Shown here in pieces: positions 56,033 through 64,000 of a stretch of 64,000 nucleotides of DNA. A program made the position numbers and the translations under genes. Position 1 is the stretch's first letter. Each line of letters opens with the position of its first letter. The notes below the pieces were generated by a model. It was not told the DNA's origin and made no database searches. It was given only the letters and a program-made list of their open reading frames with translations. Source of the stretch: Pectinophora gossypiella (Eukaryota > Arthropoda > Insecta > Lepidoptera > Gelechiidae); assembly GCF_024362695.1 (NCBI RefSeq), contig NC_065419.1, positions 8,804,678 to 8,868,677 of the forward strand. Direction: 5' to 3'.

Positions 56033-59000
56033 TTAAGCCGTGGAGTCGTGTGTGGATGGGTTGGGAATGATGGTGCCAGTCGCCTGCTGATCGCGTAGCC
56101 TTCTCACTTCGCGTGCGGCCGCGGCAAGTTCCGCTTGCAACGTCATCTCCCTCTCCCGCAGGCATTTAATTTCGTTTTGCCATGTCTGTAAAGAAAAAGC
56201 AAAGTTTGAGTAAGTAAATCATATGAATAAAAGCAGAGGTGGCGAGGTATAAGCGGCGCTAATCCAAGTGTGGCCACGAAGTAAGGATTCGCCAACAACA
56301 TTACCCAATGATAATAATAAAAGTCAGCATGATTTTGGAAATGTATTTTTGTAAGATCAGGTAAAGTGTGGGGACTTCCTCATTGGGATATAGTTGTGAG
56401 CTTATGTTAGTTACCTATGTTATTTTTCAAGATATATTGCGGTCATAATTGATGACTTTTGTTCTACCAGTCCAATTGGAAACACGGACGTGACTGTATG
56501 TATATTTAAGGAACTGCCAATAGACAGCTATTTCGCACACACAAAGTAGATTATAATACACTTACAATGTTTTGCTTCAAAAGATCCAGCTTGTCGTTTT
56601 TGAGCCGGCAGACCTCCTGTCTTAGTTGTTCAGCATCACCTCTCTGGCCGGCGTTGACGTCACCGCGGTTGGCACCAGCCTCTGCCGACGACATCGACTC
56701 CAAACCTGTGTCACTGTCTACATATACTGCACCTGGAAACGTATATTACAAGTTAGATTGTTTTGTTTTTTTAATGATACACACTGAAAGATGGAGCGTA
56801 CAGAAATATATTTACAAGAGACAAAGATATTTTTTCTTACTATTAAAAACGGTAAGCTTTTTTTTTCTTTTATCTGTATAATACAGATTACAATAGTAAA
56901 CAAACCAAATTGATTTGAACTGTTACTTAACATTAAATTCTTATAGTCAATATTGCAACACGGACATACGAACAACCTATAGGATAAGTTATCAAAAATA
57001 CAATTAAATCTAAAATTACTGTCGAAAGCACGCTCTGTACGCTGCTGTACAATCAGAAGAAGACAGACAGATATCACACATCATCATTACATCTAAACAT
57101 TTACACATTTTTGACATTTCATGCGTTGTGAACAAACTACTTCTAGCAACTACTGTAACTGTCTACAGGACTAACCTGCTACATTTTTACCACAACTCAG
57201 CCAGTCCTTGTCGTCTATTTGGACAGAAAAAATATGATTCATCCTCTGTACCTTTGTAACCATGTAGATATTGGTAAAAATATTTCGCGATGAACTTCAT
57301 ATAAAGTAATGTAATGAGCTCGATAACAATAAATATGGTTATGAAAGATGTTCCAATGTTGAATTTGAAATGAGAATGCATGCCATCGATAATGTTTATT
57401 GGCCACATGCATTTGCATTCCTACTACATTAAGACGTAAAAATCCTTCAACAATCAGCTTTGCAATAATCTGGTATGCTGCTGCTGGCTTTGATTCCTTA
57501 AAATCGTTGCAATTCAAACACTACTTCTCGTTTCGCTATTACGGCCCGATCTTTGATTTAATGATGTTATGTTATAACTACTCCAACATTTTCTATAAAC
57601 TTGGCAAACGTACCGAGCGGGTCTAAATCCACTGAATTCAAACTGGAGTCGTCACTATGATCGTGTACGGGGCGAGGTGGCACCACGCGTGACGTCACGT
57701 CTGGACTTGACTCTCCAGACCCTCCAGCAGAACGAACAGACACAGCACTTGCTGACGAAGACGCAATTGATGACTTCGAACGGCCGCTCTGTAATAACAA
57801 ACAATATTGTTATTATAATGGGCATCAGTCACTGCAAGCTTATTTACTTTATTAAGACCATCAGCATAGCATTATTATGATTTTGGCTTGCTCAGCCAAA
57901 ATCAATCAATTTTTTGCTTGATCCGAAGAGAACGCGTGGTCAGCCAAACCACCAACCAAATTAATTGATATATTAAAATAATTATACGAATATATCCAAT
58001 TATTGATGTTAGAGACAAGGAGACAACGCAGAACCGTTGTAACTATTTAAGTGTTCAGTTCATCAAAATCAGTGACGAAAACTATTTTGAAAAGAAGAAA
58101 TTTACTTATAGTGACAGTAAAATTGATTTTAGAGTAGAGAGTCAACTTACATTAGGTGTAGGTGTTTCGTGTAAAACTTTGCATCCTTTATTAATAGGAT
58201 TTTTGTTGCTATCGCCTGAGAGATTCGTGTCGACGCTTGGTGATCTGGAAAACACAAAGACAAATCTCAGCTACTGTTGTCACTTGTACATTGAAAGTGC
58301 ATAGATTGTGTAGAATAAAAAATGCTCGTTCTAAAAGATTTGATTTCAGTACTTCAGATCTTTAAGAAGTGTAGAAAATAATTGTGAGAACCGTACAAGG
58401 ATAGATGACTTACCTGACTTTAGAAATGAGCGCTTTCTTCACTGTATCAATAAACCTAGCTCCAGGCCCTTCTTGTTTCGGAGTGCCTTCTGGCTGTGGG
58501 GACACTGCACTTGGTTCTATCCTGACCCCAGTACCAAGGAACTCCATAGATTTATTCTTCAGATCTTCAGCTAAATTTTGCAGCAGCGATGCTCTAGTCC
58601 TCAACTTTAGTTGTGCGAATTTATCAGCTTTATAGCAAGCGTTCTCAGCATTTATCAGTTTGGTAAGAAGAAATTCCTTGAACTCGCGCCCTTTTCGGAA
58701 GATAGACGGCTGAGGGAGAGTAGGCCCGAAAAATGGTACGTCTACACGAGCGGTGACGGCCACCTTGTACCTGGAATTTGGAGATTAATCTTTTGTTATT
58801 TTTGAATATGAAACCTATGCGATCGTTATAAACTCTGTCGTCAGGTCATAACATTACAGGCCTATGATTTGTCATAAACAGTAAAACTCATCGTGGACCC
58901 GTTCATAACGGCATTAATCTCATTTTGTATAGGTACCTACTTAAACATTAATATTATAAAAGTTTGTAACAAAACATTAGTATATTGACGTAACGTAATC

Positions 59001-61946
59001 CTCTTAAATCTCTAAAAGTAAAATGTAAAGCATTATACCATTTTTCGTTACTAAGTAAAGACATCATAAAAAATATTTAGTTGCGACTAAATTTTCCTTA
59101 GAAACAAGCTGTTAAACTCGATTATTTAGAAAGAAACTGCGTCCATTTTTTTCTCAGTATAATCTTATTATGTGTAAACATATTTACGGCGCCGGCGCCG
59201 GTCACTCCGGGAAATAATCTTATTAAGATAGATTGGCGGAAAGTAACGTAATATTACGTTCTTGGCAGTAACCCTAACTCTTTCAAAGGTTTTTGACCTT
59301 TATCTATTTCATTCACTAATTTTGCTTCAAAACCAACTTTATATAATGAAGCCACTAATAACCTTCCCCTGCTAATCTACCTCTATTTTGTTACCTTTAA
59401 AAAGCTTTCTAATTACAGAGTCGCAATTCGTTAGCATATAAATGACTAGCAAAACACCCATTCCCTCTTTCCACGCCATTTTCTCAGCTTCTTAATGCAA
59501 ATAATACCTCTGTGAGCCGTTGTAAAAGTTACACAAACTTTATGTTAAACAAGGCACTTGACAAGTGGAAAAAAGTAATAGAAACAGACGAAGAATACTT
59601 GAATAGAGAGAAGGACGAATATGATGAAAATAAACCATGAAAAGCTGCTAGAATATGCGTAACAGTTGGAGAAAATAATCTATACTTACTTAAGTAATTA
59701 AAGTAACATAAATATGCTAAAATTATTAAATAAAACTAAATAATGAAATAAGTATTCAAATGTTTTCACTTAAGGGCTTTTATGGCTTGAAAGTAATGGA
59801 ATAAAAGCATTAGATGATGCCAACGAACTCGTACAATGGCTTCTACTAACAAAACTTCGAGGAAATAATTATTTTCGACTCCGCAATATTATATAAATAT
59901 ATACTAGTATCGACTTTAGGTAATTTCTTATAGTGAGTGTAACATGAAGTACTTAACGATAAAATAATAGGAATATTTATTACCTGGTCTCCCCGCCGGC
60001 AGTTTCCAAGGGCGTGACCACGATGAAAGCGTGGAGGAAATGCGAAGCAATCATGTCTGGTGTGAATGGGGTTGCCTTTTCCTGTAACGCAACATTTGGC
60101 CTATTATTGTACAATCAATCGGTCCAACGCAAATATGATTAGCAAAAACACTCGATTCGGGCCGGTCGTAAACTAGGCGTAAACCCAAATGACAAAGAAA
60201 TATAGCCTCTCCGTCACAAAGGATCTCCTTGCCAATATGGATGTGGCTCACACCCAAAATCGATGTTCAGTCTAATGTTATGTTTATTAATCGAATCAAG
60301 GCGAAGTAAATGTAATTGAGAGCTTATGGTAGCAATGGCTGTCGCCTTTTCTGCAACTAGGTTACAAATAGGGATAATTACAACCATTATAAACCTCGAC
60401 ACCTACCATAAATAATATCATTATTTTTAATGTCAAAATTTTCACCGCGACCAACAAAAGAAAAGACAAGATTTTCACTATAAGGACCTTTAACCAACCT
60501 GAAAAACAATCGCCACAATATCGTTGCCCACATGCCGTTTCCTCTGAAGTTGTTGTGCATCACCAGCTGTGTGAGGGAGAAGAGGGGCGACGTGGAACAT
60601 GATCTCTCTATCGTAGTATCGCTCGTACACAGCTTCTGTTCCTGTATGGCCATTCATGTCGAGCCCACCTCGGTAGCCTGGGAAGACAAAGACAATAAAA
60701 GTTAATAGATATCACTTTATCCGTTATTAAAGCGTGCTTTTTAGAATTTAGCATTTTGGTGAGAGACCCATTGAACTCCTCTTAATTTAAGTACATTATT
60801 TTACAACACATGTTGTCGTTGGCGTTTTAACATGTAAGATAAGATTTGTTAACATTTTTGTAACTTGGGATTTTCGATCGGGTTTATAATCCGAAAATGT
60901 CTCAATAATTCCAAAAAATCTAGTATGTAAGTATGTATTTCTAAACTCTTGTATTCTTCATACTATTAGGTAGTTGACTTCAAGTTTCCATTTTTCCTGA
61001 TTCTTACCTTTATGATCCTTCAACTTGATCCTCTGCCCGAGCATTTCCAAGAACTCATCGAACGCTGGAGACGTCTCGTTGTTCCCAAAGAGCTCCTCTT
61101 CAGTAGTCTGTCCGAATTTCTGGTACAGGACACCAAACTTGAATGTGTTCTCAAGAACATGCTCATCGTATGTGGCAATTAGAGAAGACGCACTTAGGCA
61201 CATCACTGCCATGAAATTCTCGACGTTAACTTGTTCGTTCAGCATTTTAGCCATTTTTAATGGTGATGGCATTATGCTTGATCCTGAAAAGAAGATAGAC
61301 CAGTGTGAATGACTAAAGACTAAAGTGTTCTCAATTAAAATCTCATCCAAAAGCTTATATAAATCTCCTTTGACAGAGCAAACCTTTACCCTTATAAACT
61401 AGTAAATTGGTAACCAATCAAATCAAATCTCTCTTCTCAAATCAATCAATCAAATCAATTGCTTTTTATTTACTCAAGTATTGTGTATAAATATTGTAGC
61501 GTTTTAATCAATTAAATTGATTGAATCAACTCAATTGCAATTGCCCAATTACTAACTGATCGTGATTGTTAGTGACAAATCGGATGCTTTGACGCGAATC
61601 TGTGTTCTGTCTTTTTATTTCCCATAAACTTGGTGTATTTCTTTTACTAGTGACGCGATCTCGTTTTATTATTTTTACTTGTTAGCGATTCTTTTGTGTC
61701 AAGTTTGTGCTTATTTTTATCTTCATTACGACTGCTTTCGTTTCAGTAAATAAGGTACGTTAGAAAGAAAGAAACGGCACTTAAGTATACGTTGTCCTTA
61801 CTTGTGGTGGGTATAAGTCCATGCATAGTTTCTGTGCGAAGCCGAAGTAGGATCCTCGTATGGTCTTGTCCGGCGACATGTTCATTCTTCAAGGACAGCA
61901 CCACGGGACCCAGGTTCTCGTCAAAGCCAACCAGGTTGATGTGCTC
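56033..61946 (-). CDS. Rapgap1: Rap1 GTPase-activating protein, C-terminal nine exons (5' part outside window)
   Basis: RapGAPs switch off the small GTPase Rap1, which controls adhesion and MAPK signalling, using an Asn thumb. Exons: 61802-61946, 61008-61283, 60499-60677, 59984-60081, 58414-58770, 58151-58244, 57614-57788, 56566-56732 and 56033-56185 (stop 56033-56035). All have GT/AG borders and compatible phases, giving 547 residues. Domain evidence: HINLVGFDENLGPVVLS, FKFGVLYQKFGQTTEEELF, LGQRIKLKDHKG, YRGGLDMNGHTGTEAVY, KRHVGNDIVAIVFQ (thumb Asn kept), FTPDMIASHFLHAF, ARVDVPFFGP and FLLTKLINAENACYKA. A Ser-rich tail carries SDTGLESMSS, as in Rap1GAP, and ends in a charged coiled coil. Conservation to Rap1GAP is clear; distinction from other Rap1GAP isoforms or paralogues needs the missing N-terminus (for example a GoLoco motif). 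Introns hold no recognised genes. Confidence 0.92.
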
Positions 61947-64000
61947 CTGTAGAAGAAAACAAATTTTGATTTAAAGTATAAAAAACAAAGTGTTTTCAAA
62001 TATAGGAATGTGAGGGAAGGTGTGATCATAATAATACTTTTTGAATTAGTATGATTTCTGATACGATAATCTTGACAAAGTAAAATTGGTAAAACTAGAA
62101 AAACTCTAACTGTATCAAAAAAGTGAATACTAAAATGCTCCATACAATTTTGTCCCTCAACTTCAGCGAATAAAGTACCGTTCAGCTCAAAACAATGTTC
62201 TATTTCATAACAGCATTTCACGATATGCAGTTTATAACGTATACAAAACCAGCGACCCCGTTCCTTGTTTCCATAAGATTTATTGCTCTCATATGGCACC
62301 GCAACAATGTACTTATTTAGAACACCATTGCAGAATTAAAATTTTCCATGGAATTCCGAGTAATAACCAACAACCACATGTGATAATGGTGGACGTAAAC
62401 ATTATACAACAGGAAAACGAGCTAATTAAGTCTAGTAACAAAACCAATATTGCCCACCAAAGCGATGGTTATTGTCAATCAGTCACACCCAAAAGTCATA
62501 AAACTACGAAATATGATAGGAATGGAATATTTATAGCAGTGGAACTTCGTAAAGGTGATGATTTTTGGAGGTTAATGTGTTTTTTATATCGAGCATTATG
62601 ACTTGTCTTTGTATAGGGAAACGTACTATAGTTCACTTACATAATTAATGTTTTATGATGTAATGACAGTAAACATATTAGTTTTAGTTATATGCGAGCA
62701 CGAAATACTACTAGTTGAACTAACGAATACTGACAAAGAAAATATGTCAGTATATGGTATGTTTCTAGGTAAATATCACATATTACACATATACAGCCTA
62801 TATATACGTCCTACTGCTGGGCACAGGCCTCCCCTCAATCAACCGGAGGGGGTATGGAGCAAATATCAATATTCGATATTCCTTTTAAATCTTAAATTGT
62901 AAACCGTAAAGACAATCAACAATATAGCTATGATTTTGATTGGGTTGATTCTATTTCAAGACTGCTCCAGTAACATTTGACTCGATTCTCAAACAATTAG
63001 AGAATGAATCAGGGCATTTGAAGCACATGATGATATCATTCGCGAGTCGGTGGTCGGTGATGACCGCACTTAACGTGATTGAATGAAGATAATAATTACG
63101 CCATACTCAAAAGCGAGTGAAAAAAATGAGTGAACCAACCCAAATAATTTAGCTGTATTACTTATGACTAAAGTCGGCGTAAAATTGCTGCATGACAATA
63201 GTGCCGATTCTGTCAGACGGGACTTAAGTTTGTTTTATTCTGACAGCTCTAAAAATATTGTCGTCCTTTACTTACGACGAGTGAATGACAGGGATAAAGG
63301 GGCAGCATTTTCAAAAGAATTTAGGATGAGCTCATAGATCATAGGATCATACAATTTATTTTCTATAAGATTATTTATTTATAATATTATACATAGTCCC
63401 ATTGGTACGGCGTGGCCGTAATAAAAAGCATAAGTAATTATACTCTTACATAAAAAACGTACAGAAGTTTTTATTTCAACTAAACGTAACACCTGACAGT
63501 GAATCTAACTCGGAATTAAAGTTCAATGGCAACGAAGTACAGTACTCGCTTTGCTCTGTTAATTTCGTGGAAGGTTCAGACATCACCATAGACAGAAAAT
63601 TTTGCTTTATGATTTAATAGCAGTTTTTCTAAACTAAAATATCGCATAAAGTAAACTTATTGAACAAATGAAAAATGTGTTTAACAAAGCTGTATGTACT
63701 GAGGGTCACTTTAATAAATCTTGTGGAAACAAAGAGCTCCTCTAATTAACATAGGAGATAATATATGGCCAAATAAATTGTTACATCAGCCTTGTAAGTC
63801 CCTTTTTTCCCAAGCTCAACCTTTCTGAAGGATTCCCTATTCTATTGTGCTCCATGTATTCTAGTGAACAATACAATCTTGATAAAGTTTTGATAAAATG
63901 CGTAATGCATGTAGTGTAATATACATCAAGTATTCACTGGGAATTTACTAATTACGCCATTTTATGGGAGAAGTACAATTACAGTTAGTACATCTTCCTA
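61947..64000. other. presumed intron of the Rap1GAP gene with repeats
   Basis: Should lie between the exon at 61802-61946 and upstream exons beyond the window. I found no further RapGAP exon here. Contents are AT-rich sequence, the SINE tail at 62797-62866, and a possible dispersed repeat around 63240-63310 ('gtcgtcctttacttacgacg', 'tgacagggataaaggggcag'). Confidence 0.45.
62797..62866 (-). mobile_element. SINE tail fragment
   Basis: 'acagcctatatatacgtcc', 'tgctgggcacaggcctccc' and 'aatcaaccggagggggtat' are the complement of the SINE 3' part at 12.5 kb. Confidence 0.7.

Noticed and set aside
62293..62601. 102-codon plus-strand frame in the Rap1GAP intron
   Set aside because: No domain, no splice context and low-complexity N/Q/K content; judged fortuitous.

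Overview
The window looks like nuclear DNA of an insect, most likely a moth or butterfly. Genes are split by short introns with clean GT/AG borders, intergenic DNA is AT-rich, and tRNA-headed SINEs and non-LTR retrotransposon tails of lepidopteran style are scattered throughout. Nothing bacterial was seen (no operons, no ribosome binding sites). Host coding sequence is confined to the two ends; the middle is dominated by two LTR retroelements.

Left end (1-7.2 kb, all minus strand): two malate dehydrogenase-like paralogues lie head to tail with the same intron positions and phases. Gene A (1-2232) runs off the left edge. It has lost the two substrate-binding arginines of the mobile loop and has Asn for the catalytic Asp. 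Gene B (3428-6753) has its 3' end complete and carries an N-terminal extension made of five degenerate copies of its own first 33-residue Rossmann beta-alpha unit.

Middle left (7-19 kb): no host gene was recognised. It holds SINEs, two inverted-repeat MITEs (one nested inside a SINE), a GC-rich repeat family and non-LTR tails.

18,982-34,522: a 15.5 kb element on the minus strand with two direct repeats of 6,295 and 6,266 bp that start TGTAAC and end GTTACA, a 5-bp target duplication (GGGGG), a primer site matching the 3' end of tRNA-His, a polypurine tract, and a 3 kb internal region without gag or pol. It is a non-autonomous LTR element of the large-derivative (LARD-like) kind. Its LTR also carries tRNA-His-like sequence on both strands, and its interior carries a 14-bp minisatellite built on TCAATGACC. 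The LTRs differ by three indels, so the insertion looks young.

34.5-40.7 kb: decayed non-LTR pieces, microsatellites and a perfect 30-bp-arm hairpin. 40,675-48,594: an apparently intact gypsy-type errantivirus (endogenous insect retrovirus) on the plus strand, with 301-bp LTRs, ACCT target duplication, tRNA-Ser-type primer site, gag, pol in the -1 frame behind an AAATTTT slippery site, and a fusion-protein-like env that appears to be expressed by splicing.

Right end (48.6-64 kb): relics (a small HSP70 pseudogene fragment and reverse-transcriptase C-terminal pieces), then nine 3' exons of a Rap1 GTPase-activating protein gene on the minus strand (56,033-61,946), covering the RapGAP domain through the stop codon. 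The upstream exons lie beyond the right edge.
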